Positions 32,120-40,999 of a DNA stretch of 64,000 nt are shown here, piece after piece. This stretch comes from Lishizhenia sp965656535. Lineage in GTDB: Bacteria > Bacteroidota > Bacteroidia > Flavobacteriales_D > Crocinitomicaceae. Location: NCBI GenBank assembly GCA_965656535.1, contig CBFHKX010000001.1:124001-188000 (forward strand), in the 5' to 3' direction. The notes below the pieces were generated by a model. The model was not told the origin of the DNA and did not search any database. It saw nothing but the letters and a program-made list of their open reading frames with translations. The position numbers were made by a program, and so were the translations under genes. Position 1 is the stretch's first letter. Each line of letters opens with the position of its first letter.

Positions 32120-34657
32120 ATGAAAAAGTACTTTACTCTACTACTACTACTACTCATTCTATGTTTTGAAACAGATGCTCAACAAACATTTATAATTAAA
32201 TTAAACTACAAGAATCTAGACTACGACATAATAAACGATCAAACTATTCGAAATTGCAGCTTTGCAAAGCTATTTAGCAATCAAAATAAAGAAAAAGCCA
32301 GAAAGTTTTTATCCACTTTTCCAGAATTACAAAATGCAAATGCCATTAAAATTTTTAGAAACTTAACTACGCATGATAGTATTTCAGTAACTCGTTTCGG
32401 GCATACTATTTCTATACCGCCGTTTTGGGCCTGCTTTGTAATCCAAATGAACAACGATATTAATCTAACAGAGTATTTAATACGCCTAAATAAGTTTCCT
32501 GAAATTATTGAGTATGCGCACCTCAATGTAAAAGAGGAGCTTTTAAACATTCCGAACGATCCTCTCTTATCTCAACAAGAATCACTGATTGATCCGCTGA
32601 ATTTGGCACATATAAACATGGAACAGGCTTGGGACATTGAAACTGGCAAACCTTGGGTAAAAGTAGGTATTTTTGATAATGGTGTGGATAGTATACATCC
32701 TGATTTAGAACTACTAACGGGTCATGGATATTACTATTATCAAAATTTACCTTTAGCCTCAGATTGGGGCACTTCAAGTGGTACAACTTACAATCATGGT
32801 ACACCTGTAGCTGGAATTATAGGAGCAAAACGAAACAACAATGTTGGAGTTTCTGGAATTGCAGGTGGAGATGGTTCAGATTCAACAGGAGTTTCTATGA
32901 TTGATTTCAAAAAGCCCTATGTAGACAATAACCCAGATTTTACAGCTTTTAGGATGGCATCAATAGTAGATGCAGCTAGAAGTGTTGGTAGTTATTTTGA
33001 TTACGGTGGTGATTTTTATACTAACGATGCAGATAGTAATCAGTTTTATTATAATGATGCAAAAGGTTATGGTATTCAAATTGGTAATCATTCTTACAGA
33101 TTATTAACTGAATTGCCCGCAAATTTATCAGAGGGCAAAGTTGTTCCTGATGTTAACCAAACCGATGTTTTTATAGAAGAATGCAGACTATGCAGAGAAG
33201 CTTGGGTTTTCTCTATGCAAAACGGGGTAATAAATGTGGTTGCAAGAGCAAATGCTAATGCTAACACAATCAATTTTGAAGACGTAGAGGGTATGTTTCC
33301 GCAAAATTTACCTGATAATTGGATAATAAGTGTTGGTGCATCTGGCTATGATGGGAATACTATACAACCTGGTGTTAATCAATCTATGACTGAAATCAAT
33401 TCTGGATTTTCATCTTTATATGGAGCAGGCATGGATTTAATTGCTCCTGGTTCAGATTCTATTGTGTACACCACTAATTTTATCATTCCAAGCAATACAA
33501 CGGATACATTATTATACACCCGTTTTAATGGCACATCTGCAGCTGCTCCACACGTTTCTGGAGTAGTAGCACTCTTATTAAGTTTAAGAAACAAACCCTG
33601 TTACAGTAAACAAAACTTAACGTTAGAAGATGTTGAGTACATCTTAGAAAATTCTGCCACAGATCTGAATGCTCTGGGGTATGATGATTTATCTGGTTGG
33701 GGAAGATTAGATGCTAAAGCTGCTTTAGATATGGTTGCGTCTCCAACTAAACAAATTATACACCCAGATAGTATTTTAGAAACCAACTTTTTAACCGCAG
33801 ACACCATTTCTATTGCTTACAGCCAAGCGTTTACAAATGAACAGTGGGGACCTTATACGCAAAATTTCGAGTTAGAACAAGACAGACAGTATAAAGTGGT
33901 AAGACATTTGGTAGAGATAGTGTATGATATTTCTAACTACGTTTTACCCACCACTACATTAATTGATGCTTGGGCAAATAGCAGTATTAGTAATGCTACA
34001 GAATTTTTGGCTGATACTATACACGTTCAAGTACCCATTGGTAATACTGGCGGTACACAACTCGGCTACCAATATGATATTTATCAACAAACCCCATTTG
34101 CAGAAGTTACACAAGTTAATTTAGGTAACCAACAAGCCAAGGTTATTGGGTATTATTACGAGTTTATTGAAGAATACTTTTTTGATTTTACTGCGAACTC
34201 AAATAATAACTCAGTAACAACAACTAATGCTCCAGTAACTCAATCACAACTTAATAATATCTGGTATCCCTCAAATCCAAATGAAAATTTACGATTACCC
34301 CTTAGTATTTATTTAGAAGATATTAATTTTACAGATTTCTTTACACAACCGTGTGATTCTATAAATTTATTAGTTGATGATTCTACCTTTATTTATCCAA
34401 CTTTGAACATAAATAACATAGATGCAGATGCATTTACGGTTTACCCTAACCCAGTTCAAAACACTTTTTATTTAGATAATAGTAATTCTTCTATTTCTAA
34501 AGTTTTGTATTTAACTGATTTAAACGGAAAGATTTTGCAGAAAGTAGAAGTAGACTTGCAAAGCAAAAAAGAAATAAGCATTGCTATTTTACCGAAAGGA
34601 ATTTATTTACTAAGGGATACTACATCTGCTAAAACACATAAAATTTTAAAATTATGA
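32120..34657 (+). CDS. Secreted subtilisin-like serine peptidase (S8) with T9SS sorting domain
   Basis: 845 residues from the ATG at 32120. The frame is open from 32039, but the later start opens a clean signal peptide (MKKYFTLLLLLLILCF..DAQQ). A propeptide-like region (~22-140) precedes the S8 domain: Asp186 in VGIFDNGVDSIHPDL, His226 in YNHGTPVAGIIGA, Ser ~473 in NGTSAAAPHVSGVVALL. The stretch between His and Ser is long (~245 residues) with an inserted region rich in Tyr and Asp. Residues ~580-760 form an extra beta-rich domain. The C-terminus is a type A sorting domain (TVYPNPVQNTFYLDN ... LPKGIYLLR ... KILKL). All three catalytic residues are present. Its stop overlaps the next gene's ATG (ATGATG). 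Confidence 0.9.
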   Translation: MKKYFTLLLLLLILCFETDAQQTFIIKLNYKNLDYDIINDQTIRNCSFAKLFSNQNKEKARKFLSTFPELQNANAIKIFRNLTTHDSISVTRFGHTISIPPFWACFVIQMNNDINLTEYLIRLNKFPEIIEYAHLNVKEELLNIPNDPLLSQQESLIDPLNLAHINMEQAWDIETGKPWVKVGIFDNGVDSIHPDLELLTGHGYYYYQNLPLASDWGTSSGTTYNHGTPVAGIIGAKRNNNVGVSGIAGGDGSDSTGVSMIDFKKPYVDNNPDFTAFRMASIVDAARSVGSYFDYGGDFYTNDADSNQFYYNDAKGYGIQIGNHSYRLLTELPANLSEGKVVPDVNQTDVFIEECRLCREAWVFSMQNGVINVVARANANANTINFEDVEGMFPQNLPDNWIISVGASGYDGNTIQPGVNQSMTEINSGFSSLYGAGMDLIAPGSDSIVYTTNFIIPSNTTDTLLYTRFNGTSAAAPHVSGVVALLLSLRNKPCYSKQNLTLEDVEYILENSATDLNALGYDDLSGWGRLDAKAALDMVASPTKQIIHPDSILETNFLTADTISIAYSQAFTNEQWGPYTQNFELEQDRQYKVVRHLVEIVYDISNYVLPTTTLIDAWANSSISNATEFLADTIHVQVPIGNTGGTQLGYQYDIYQQTPFAEVTQVNLGNQQAKVIGYYYEFIEEYFFDFTANSNNNSVTTTNAPVTQSQLNNIWYPSNPNENLRLPLSIYLEDINFTDFFTQPCDSINLLVDDSTFIYPTLNINNIDADAFTVYPNPVQNTFYLDNSNSSISKVLYLTDLNGKILQKVEVDLQSKKEISIAILPKGIYLLRDTTSAKTHKILKL

Positions 34658-35868
34658 TGAAGAATATTAGCTTAGTAATAGTGCTATTTTATTGCGGAGT
34701 AACTTCTGCACAATGGCTAACCTTGCCCAATGCACAAACAGGATTTATACGCCCAAAAGATGATTTTAAAATTAATCCTTACACCAATGAACTATGGGGG
34801 GCAAGGTATCAAGAAGGTATGGTTAGATTATCTGTAAACGGAACCGTAACCCATTATTCTGAAGCTACCTTGGGCAATCAATTCTGGATATACGGCGATA
34901 TAAAAATTGGTTTTACATCTAACAATGTATATTACAGCAGAGAACAAGATGGGTTGTACAATTTGAATAATGGTAATCCAAATTTAATCTTTGGGTTACT
35001 AGATATCAAAAACTTAAGTAATGATGCAGACACCTTGTTTATACAACCGTTACCAGGGTATTGCCGAACTTTAACTGAACCTAATTTACCTATCCAACAA
35101 AGTTATGGTTCAATCGTAAGTTCGAAAAATGGGAATACCTACTTTAATGTTGGAGCTTTACGCTACGTTTTAAATAATGGTAGTTTTATGACGTTTGATA
35201 CCGATCCGTTCTACTATCAAGGCTCAGTTTATAGCTTTAACTTCAAAAAACAAACAGACTCGTTATACATTGGTTTTGAAAATGGTTTATCAGTGTGTTA
35301 TAAAGACCAATGTTACGATACAATTACCCCTTACAACACCCTTAACATGCCCAATGGTAAAATTGCAGAAATAGAATTTGATAAAGACGATAATTTATGG
35401 TGCGCCTTTGCAGATTTTAGTCCTACTCCACAAATTGATAGCTACCACGCCATTGCTAAATTAGAAGGCAACACTTGGCAAGTATATAATACTACCAACA
35501 CACCCTTTAATTGGGATGCTTACTACGGTATGGAAATAGACACCTTAGGCAATGTTTGGGTGGCTACCGGTAATAATTTACATGTTCTGCAAAGCAACAG
35601 TAACCCAGCATGGTTAAGTATACCTGAATTTGAAAAAGAAACGATCACTATATATCCAAATCCGGCAACTGATTTAATAAACATAAGCTATAACCAAAAC
35701 ATAGAAAGGGTAGATATCCTTACTGTTACAGGTAAAATACTAGCTACGCACTCTACCGGAAATGTAAAAAACACCGAAATAAATACCAGTACTTTACCTA
35801 AAGGTATCTATTTGATACAAGTATCAACCTCTACACGGGTTTTAAAACAAAAAATAGTTGTAGAGTAA
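34654..35868 (+). CDS. T9SS cargo protein, propeller-like, tandem copy 1
   Basis: 404 residues. Signal peptide about 1-19 (ends VTSAQ). The body has propeller-like units of the Reg_prop type (KDDNLWCAFADFS, DTLGNVWVATGNNLHVL). From ~330 comes a type A sorting domain (TIYPNPATDLINISY, LPKGIYLIQVS). It starts inside the stop of the S8 peptidase gene (ATGATG) and its own stop overlaps the ATG of copy 2 (TAATG), so the three should be co-translated. Residues ~19-120 and ~195-342 are almost identical to copy 2 at the DNA level, while ~121-194 (IQPLPGYCRTLTEPNLPIQQ region) and the sorting domain are diverged. Function unknown. Confidence 0.85.
   Translation: MMKNISLVIVLFYCGVTSAQWLTLPNAQTGFIRPKDDFKINPYTNELWGARYQEGMVRLSVNGTVTHYSEATLGNQFWIYGDIKIGFTSNNVYYSREQDGLYNLNNGNPNLIFGLLDIKNLSNDADTLFIQPLPGYCRTLTEPNLPIQQSYGSIVSSKNGNTYFNVGALRYVLNNGSFMTFDTDPFYYQGSVYSFNFKKQTDSLYIGFENGLSVCYKDQCYDTITPYNTLNMPNGKIAEIEFDKDDNLWCAFADFSPTPQIDSYHAIAKLEGNTWQVYNTTNTPFNWDAYYGMEIDTLGNVWVATGNNLHVLQSNSNPAWLSIPEFEKETITIYPNPATDLINISYNQNIERVDILTVTGKILATHSTGNVKNTEINTSTLPKGIYLIQVSTSTRVLKQKIVVE
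34707..35013 (+). repeat. Direct repeat block A, copy 1 (307 bp)
   Basis: Aligned by eye with 35918-36224 at a fixed offset of 1211: one mismatch (35000/36211) in 307 bp. It begins at the end of the signal-peptide coding part and stops abruptly where the proteins diverge. Confidence 0.95.
35239..35680 (+). repeat. Direct repeat block B, copy 1 (442 bp)
   Basis: Aligned by eye with 36447-36888 at an offset of 1208: eight mismatches and no gaps in 442 bp. It ends inside the first strand of the sorting domain. Confidence 0.95.
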
Positions 35869-37076
35869 TGCGTAGTTATATACTCATATTATTCTTTTTC
35901 TTAAGCACTTCTGCCAATGCACAATGGCTAACCTTGCCCAATGCACAAACAGGATTTATACGCCCAAAAGATGATTTTAAAATTAATCCTTACACCAATG
36001 AACTATGGGGGGCAAGGTATCAAGAAGGTATGGTTAGATTATCTGTAAACGGAACCGTAACCCATTATTCTGAAGCTACCTTGGGCAATCAATTCTGGAT
36101 ATACGGCGATATAAAAATTGGTTTTACATCTAACAATGTATATTACAGCAGAGAACAAGATGGGTTGTACAATTTGAATAATGGTAATCCAAATTTAATC
36201 TTTGGGTTACAAGATATCAAAAACCTTTCAAATGATCTAGATACTTTATATATCTCAGCTACATCAGAAAACAACTATTTCTACATATCTCCAAGCTTAC
36301 CACAACAAGAAAATTCTTTTGGCTTTGTAAAGTCTAAAAATGGAATAAAGTATACAAACAACGATATAATTTCTTACGTACAAGGAAATAATTCCACGTT
36401 TATCTGGAATCAACCCTATTATCTTTTCGGAGAAGTTTATTCTTTCAACTTCAAAAAACAAACAGACTCGTTATACATTGGTTTTGAAAATAGTTTATCA
36501 GTGTGTTATAAAGACCAATGTTACGATACAATTACACCTTACAACACCCTTAACATGCCCAGTGGTAAAATTGCAGAAATAGAATTTGATAAAGACGATA
36601 ATTTATGGTGCGCCTTTGCAGATTTTAGTCCTACTCCACAAATTGATAGCTACCATGCCATTGCTAAATTAGAAGGCAACACTTGGCAAGTATATAATAA
36701 TACCAACACACCCTTTAATTGGGATGCTTACTACGGTATGGAAATAGATACCTTAGGCAATGTTTGGGTGGCTACAGGTAATAATTTACATGTTCTGCAA
36801 AGCAACAGTAACCCAGCATGGTTAAGTATACCTGAATTTGAAAAAAAAACGATCACTATATATCCAAATCCGGCAACTGATTTAATAACGATAGAAGATA
36901 ATGAAAATATAACTGCAATAGAGCTCACTGCATTATCAGGAAAAACAGTTGCAACATATAAAATAAATAATACTAAAAAAATAAATATAAATACGGCAAG
37001 CTTTCCAAAAGGAGTTTATTTAATAAAAGTGAGTAGTGCGAAAGGTGTAGTTATTAAGAAAATAATACTTCATTGA
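35868..37076 (+). CDS. T9SS cargo protein, propeller-like, tandem copy 2
   Basis: 402 residues, paralogue of the preceding gene. Signal peptide about 1-18 (ends SANAQ), of different sequence from copy 1. The same two conserved blocks are present: WLTLPNAQTGFIRPKDDF onward to ~120, and SFNFKKQTDSLYIGFEN to the YPNPATDLI of the sorting domain. The core (~121-193, ISATSENNYFYISPSLPQQ) is only weakly similar to copy 1. Sorting domain ends FPKGVYLIKVSSAKGVVIKKIILH. No frameshift or internal stop, so both copies appear functional. No recognisable terminator follows within 140 bp. Confidence 0.85.
   Translation: MRSYILILFFFLSTSANAQWLTLPNAQTGFIRPKDDFKINPYTNELWGARYQEGMVRLSVNGTVTHYSEATLGNQFWIYGDIKIGFTSNNVYYSREQDGLYNLNNGNPNLIFGLQDIKNLSNDLDTLYISATSENNYFYISPSLPQQENSFGFVKSKNGIKYTNNDIISYVQGNNSTFIWNQPYYLFGEVYSFNFKKQTDSLYIGFENSLSVCYKDQCYDTITPYNTLNMPSGKIAEIEFDKDDNLWCAFADFSPTPQIDSYHAIAKLEGNTWQVYNNTNTPFNWDAYYGMEIDTLGNVWVATGNNLHVLQSNSNPAWLSIPEFEKKTITIYPNPATDLITIEDNENITAIELTALSGKTVATYKINNTKKININTASFPKGVYLIKVSSAKGVVIKKIILH
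35918..36224 (+). repeat. Direct repeat block A, copy 2 (307 bp)
   Basis: Partner of 34707-35013; one substitution and no gaps. Confidence 0.95.
36447..36888 (+). repeat. Direct repeat block B, copy 2 (442 bp)
   Basis: Partner of 35239-35680. The change of offset between blocks A and B shows a one-codon length difference in the diverged core (225 against 222 bp). Confidence 0.95.
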
Positions 37077-37195
37077 AACTGACTTACTCAATTACTTACT
37101 ATCCAAACCTACCATACAAACTGTCTTGTGTGATGATTGAAAACAATAAAACCAGCATATTTTATAAGAAAACAAAACGGATAGACTAGAATCTT

Positions 37196-37203
37196 TATCT
37201 TTG
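37196..37203 (+). promoter_or_regulatory. -7 box (TATCTTTG) for yicC-gmk-nadD
   Basis: Exact TAnnTTTG match, 17 bp before the ATG at 37221. No TTTG is seen at the -33 distance. Confidence 0.5.
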
Positions 37204-37220
37204 CACAAAATATTTCGTTT

Positions 37221-38084
37221 ATGCTTCAATCAATGACCGGTTACGGTAAAGCAACAGGATCTTTTAACGATAAAAAAATCGTAGTAGAGGTTCGCTCTTT
37301 AAACTCTAAAAATTTAGACCTATTTGTGCGTCTTGCTCCGCTCTATAAATCAAAAGAAATTGAGATTAGAAAAATGGTTGGCGAAGCCTTGGATAGAGGT
37401 AAAACCGAATTGAACATAAACATAGAAAATACGGGTTCTACTGCTAATTTTGTTATCAATAAAGAGTTGGCTAAAATCTACTACAACGATTTAAAAAGTA
37501 TTTCTGAAGAAGTAAACGAACCGCAAGATTTACTGGCAATGGTTATGCGTATGCCAGAAATTTATGTAAATCAGTCAGAAGAATTAACAGACGAAGAAAG
37601 CCAACAACTTGAAACCTTAGTGAAAGAAGCACTAAATAAATTAATTGATTTTAGACAGCAAGAAGGAAAATCTTTACTAGAAGATTTAACAACGCGCATA
37701 GAAGAAATTAGAGCATTGTTATTACGCGTACCCGAGTTTGAGCAACTTAGAATTGATACCATTAGAGAAAGAATGCGTAAAGGTTTTGAGGATAACAATA
37801 CGAATATTGATGAAAATAGATTTGAACAAGAATTAATCTATTACATAGAAAAACTAGATGTTACCGAAGAAAAAGTACGCTTAGAAAATCACCTAGATTA
37901 CTTCTTAGAAACCATGAAGGCTGGTAAATCAGTAGGTAAAAAACTAGGCTTTATCTCGCAAGAAATAGGTAGAGAAATTAACACTTTGGGTAGCAAGTCT
38001 TATCATGTAGAATTACAAAAAATAGTAGTTCAGATGAAAGATAATTTAGAGAAAATTAAAGAACAGGTTTTAAATACGCTTTAG
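37221..38084 (+). CDS. yicC: YicC/YloC family endoribonuclease
   Basis: 287 residues. N-terminus LQSMTGYGKATGSFNDKKIVVEVRSLNSKNLDL is the family's hallmark; the C-terminal half is helical and ends with GKSVGKKLGFISQEIGREINTLGSKS, also highly conserved. Characterised members cut RNA. Its stop overlaps the gmk GTG start (TAGTG), followed by nadD: this three-gene order is usual in Bacteroidota. Confidence 0.92.
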   Translation: MLQSMTGYGKATGSFNDKKIVVEVRSLNSKNLDLFVRLAPLYKSKEIEIRKMVGEALDRGKTELNINIENTGSTANFVINKELAKIYYNDLKSISEEVNEPQDLLAMVMRMPEIYVNQSEELTDEESQQLETLVKEALNKLIDFRQQEGKSLLEDLTTRIEEIRALLLRVPEFEQLRIDTIRERMRKGFEDNNTNIDENRFEQELIYYIEKLDVTEEKVRLENHLDYFLETMKAGKSVGKKLGFISQEIGREINTLGSKSYHVELQKIVVQMKDNLEKIKEQVLNTL

Positions 38085-38668
38085 TGAAGAATTTTGGAAA
38101 TACAACCGGTAAGGCCGTTATTTTTTCTGCTCCGTCTGGTGCCGGAAAAACTACAATAGTAAAGCATTTACTTACAAAAGAACTGGGTCTAGAATTTTCT
38201 ATTTCTGCTTGTTCTAGAGACCCAAGACCTGGAGAAGTAAACGGTAAAGATTACCACTTTCTAGGTTTACCCGGCTTTAAAGAATTGATTAGAGAAAATG
38301 ATTTTATTGAATGGGAAGAAGTGTACAAAAATAATTTTTATGGTACACTTCGTATAGAAATAGAACGCATCTGGAAAGCTGGTAAAACAGTTATTTTTGA
38401 TGTTGATGTGATTGGTGGACTAAACTTAAAAAAGATTTTTGGCGAAGATGCTTTAGCTGTTTTTGTGCAACCACCTTCTTATGATGAGTTAGAAAAGAGA
38501 TTGCGTTACAGAAGTACAGAAACAGAAGATAAGATTAACCAAAGAATGTCTAAAGCTAGAGAAGAACTGTCTAAAGCGCAAGAATTTGATTACATTTTGG
38601 TAAACGATGATTTAGACAAGACTTTGATAGAAGCAGAAAAAATTGTTTCTACTTTTTTAAATAAATAA
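38084..38668 (+). CDS. gmk: Guanylate kinase
   Basis: 194 residues. P-loop FSAPSGAGKTTIVKHLL at 14-30, the GMP-binding SACSRDPRPGEVNGKDYHFL, then FIEWEEVYKNNFYGT. Phosphorylates GMP to GDP. The start is GTG at 38084, sharing one base with the yicC stop; no upstream ATG is possible without overlap. nadD follows after 3 bp. Confidence 0.96.
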   Translation: MKNFGNTTGKAVIFSAPSGAGKTTIVKHLLTKELGLEFSISACSRDPRPGEVNGKDYHFLGLPGFKELIRENDFIEWEEVYKNNFYGTLRIEIERIWKAGKTVIFDVDVIGGLNLKKIFGEDALAVFVQPPSYDELEKRLRYRSTETEDKINQRMSKAREELSKAQEFDYILVNDDLDKTLIEAEKIVSTFLNK

Positions 38669-38671
38669 AAT

Positions 38672-39295
38672 ATGAAGGTCGGCTTATATTTCGGTTCATT
38701 TAACCCAGTACATATTGGTCACTTAGTAATTGCTAATCATTTGGCCAACAATTCTGATTTGGATCAGATATGGTTGGTTATTTCGCCTCAAAACCCGCAT
38801 AAAAAAAAGAGTTCTTTATTGGCAGATCATCATCGTTTAGCGCTTGTAAAAGTTGCTGTAGACGATAATCCAAAACTGAGAGCTTCTGATATAGAGTTTA
38901 AACTTCCGCAACCTTCTTATACAGTAAATACACTAGCTTATTTAAAGGAAGAATACCCAAATAACTCGTTTACCCTAATTATGGGAGAAGACAATCTCAG
39001 AAGTTTTCATAAATGGAAAAACTATGAGCAAATCTTAAAAAATCACGAGATTGTTGTATACCCAAGGGTTTTAACCATTCAAGAATTAGAAAAAATAAAG
39101 GCAGGAGAGGATATTTCAAAGACTTCGTCTAACATAGATATACAAAAAGAGAACATTACTGTTTTAGAAGATACGCCTATTATGAAAATTTCTAGCAGTT
39201 TTATTAGAAAAGCTATCAAAGAAAATAAATCTGTGAAGTACTTACTTACACCAGAAGTTGAAAAGTACTGTGATGAAATGAATTTTTATCGTTAA
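38672..39295 (+). CDS. nadD: Nicotinate-nucleotide adenylyltransferase
   Basis: 207 residues. Nucleotidyltransferase motif GSFNPVHIGHL (HxGH, 8-18) and ISSSFIRKAI (ISSTxIR counterpart) near the C-terminus, plus VISPQNPHKKKSSLL. Makes deamido-NAD in NAD synthesis. Somewhat longer than some homologues because of an inserted basic stretch around 145-165 (EKIKAGEDISKTSSN), which is usual in Bacteroidota. Last gene of the yicC-gmk-nadD unit; converges with the next gene with only 4 bp between the stops. Confidence 0.94.
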   Translation: MKVGLYFGSFNPVHIGHLVIANHLANNSDLDQIWLVISPQNPHKKKSSLLADHHRLALVKVAVDDNPKLRASDIEFKLPQPSYTVNTLAYLKEEYPNNSFTLIMGEDNLRSFHKWKNYEQILKNHEIVVYPRVLTIQELEKIKAGEDISKTSSNIDIQKENITVLEDTPIMKISSSFIRKAIKENKSVKYLLTPEVEKYCDEMNFYR

Positions 39296-39299
39296 ACTT

Positions 39300-40118
39300 T
39301 CATTTCCTGTCTTTTCTATAACGCATCATTTTAAAAGGATGAAAAATCCAGGCTTTAACACGTGCTCCTTTATTCACTCTAATGGGTTCTGGATACCTTA
39401 CTGGTACACCCTTTGTCCGTTGAACCACTGCACCTGTTCGCTTTATGTTTGGTTTTCTAGCAACAATTACAACAACTTCAAAATCTTGAATTAATGTTTG
39501 CTCTAAATCATCTTTAGAAAATTTGAGCTGTTTAATTTCATAATTTTCCGCTACAACCTCCAGGTGTAAATATTCATTTTTTTGCCAATAATCTTCTGGT
39601 AAATTAACTGTAAATTGTCCGTTAAATTCAGAATACGCTACAAGCGTTTCTGATCTATCTTTTACCTCAATTTTTGCGTAAGATACGGCTACCTTATTTA
39701 GGGTGTCTTTGATAGAACCCGATATTTTTAAACTGTCTTTACCAGGATAAACAGTGTTAGAGAGTTCTATTGTTTCTATATTAATTATATTACTATTCAG
39801 CAATTGCGTTTGCGCGATAGCAACATCGGTTAACGGTAATATAGCTAACAAAGCTGCTACTTTTAACAAATCTAAGGTATAGGGAGTTTGTTGATTTTGA
39901 TCTACGGAATTTTCAACCAACTGAGTAGTTTTAAATCTACCACAAATTTGTCCAATAGGTTTAGTTGCAAGTATACTTTCTACGGCGTTGTTATCTAATA
40001 CAGAAAAATCTACTACCTCTTTTTCACAACTCAAACAGAATCTGCCCTTCTCTGTTTTAGTCATACTACCCCAATCTTCAAAGCAAGGATTTGGTATAGA
40101 TATACTTGTCTTTTTCAT
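39300..40118 (-). CDS. Cys-cluster membrane protein with carboxypeptidase-regulatory-like domain, paralogue 1
   Basis: 272 residues. The N-terminal ~60 residues are cytoplasmic-looking and hold a conserved set of cysteines: PCFEDWGSM, GRFCLSCEKEVVDFS, and ICGRF. A membrane segment follows at about 85-103 (LLKVAALLAILPLTDVAIA), then a CarboxypepD_reg-like beta-sandwich (ISGSIKDTLNKVAVSYAKI ... EFNGQFTVNLPEDYW), and a basic tail. The four cysteines could bind a metal. The paralogue lies directly upstream on the same strand. The family recurs in Bacteroidota without a known role. Confidence 0.75.
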   Translation of the reverse strand: MKKTSISIPNPCFEDWGSMTKTEKGRFCLSCEKEVVDFSVLDNNAVESILATKPIGQICGRFKTTQLVENSVDQNQQTPYTLDLLKVAALLAILPLTDVAIAQTQLLNSNIINIETIELSNTVYPGKDSLKISGSIKDTLNKVAVSYAKIEVKDRSETLVAYSEFNGQFTVNLPEDYWQKNEYLHLEVVAENYEIKQLKFSKDDLEQTLIQDFEVVVIVARKPNIKRTGAVVQRTKGVPVRYPEPIRVNKGARVKAWIFHPFKMMRYRKDRK

Positions 40119-40179
40119 TGCTTAAATTTACGAAAGTACTACGTACTATTGATTTTAGTAAAGTTAGGACGAACATCTT

Positions 40180-40878
40180 TTATTTATCCTTATTTCTTTT
40201 AAAAGGTTCAGTTATTTTATGTTCAAACGGATTTCCATTTATATCGATAATTGGTTCTCTCACTATAATTCCGATACTAATATCTTCTATATCACTATTC
40301 ATACTAACATTTAAGAAAGAAACGTGATTGCTCTTAACCACAACAGATTGTTGAATTGTATCATAATCAAGATGTGAAAAATTCACTAGAAACGTATCAC
40401 TTGGATTAGTCATATTTGGGATTTGCAGTTTGTATCTGCCGTCGAAATCAGACATACATCCATACATTTTTCCGTCAACGGTAGTGGTTATTTTTACAAA
40501 AGGCAATAGTTCTTCTGTTTCTGCATCTTTAATTTCTCCTTGGATTACCCCAAACGAATTCTGTACTAAAGTAAAAGACGGCAGTGTTTGCGGTTGAGCA
40601 TCCCAATTAAAACCGTAGGTAGGCCAAGTTAACGATACTATTGCTAGCCCAATCGCTGCTCTTCTCATCACTCGTTTAGGTTTTGAAACCGATATTCTTC
40701 CGCATACACGTTCATTCTTTTTGATGTTTAAATAATCATCTATTTCTTTAGAAGTAGCGCATGTAAAGTCAACCACGTTTAAGTCACATTTTACACAAAA
40801 CTTTCCTTCTTCATTGGGCAACATATTGTCCCAACTTTCAGAACACGGTGTTTTTATATTAAAAAATGAATTTTTCAT
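40180..40878 (-). CDS. Cys-cluster membrane protein with carboxypeptidase-regulatory-like domain, paralogue 2
   Basis: 232 residues from the ATG at 40878. The frame is open 12 codons further up, but the ATG chosen aligns with paralogue 1 (both begin MKxxxxxIxxPC). Same order: PCSESWDNM, GKFCVKCDLNVVDFT, VCGRI; a membrane segment at ~61-80 after a basic stretch (KPKRVMRRAAIGLAI); then VIQGEIKDAETEELLPFVKI and SDFDGRYKLQIP, a typical carboxypeptidase-regulatory-like fold; tail KRNKDK. Only 61 bp separate it from paralogue 1. Role unknown. Confidence 0.75.
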   Translation of the reverse strand: MKNSFFNIKTPCSESWDNMLPNEEGKFCVKCDLNVVDFTCATSKEIDDYLNIKKNERVCGRISVSKPKRVMRRAAIGLAIVSLTWPTYGFNWDAQPQTLPSFTLVQNSFGVIQGEIKDAETEELLPFVKITTTVDGKMYGCMSDFDGRYKLQIPNMTNPSDTFLVNFSHLDYDTIQQSVVVKSNHVSFLNVSMNSDIEDISIGIIVREPIIDINGNPFEHKITEPFKRNKDK

Positions 40879-40952
40879 TTTACTTGATTTAAATCCGTTA
40901 CAATTTACATTCAATTATACAGATGCACAATAAAAGAATTATCCATAAAAAA

Positions 40953-40976
40953 AGGTCTTTGCAATAGCAAAGACCT
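40953..40976 (-). terminator. Terminator of the 244-residue T9SS protein gene
   Basis: Perfect 10-bp arms (40953-40962, 40967-40976), 4-nt loop, and a seven-base T-run on the minus strand. It lies 24 bp past the stop at 41000. Confidence 0.88.
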
Positions 40977-40999
40977 CTTAACGTATATATTTAATCTAA

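Noticed and set aside
34654..37076. Tandem copies as an assembly artefact
   Set aside because: The cores, signal peptides and sorting domains differ, and each copy is intact, so a simple duplication error is unlikely. Long reads would still be worth a look.
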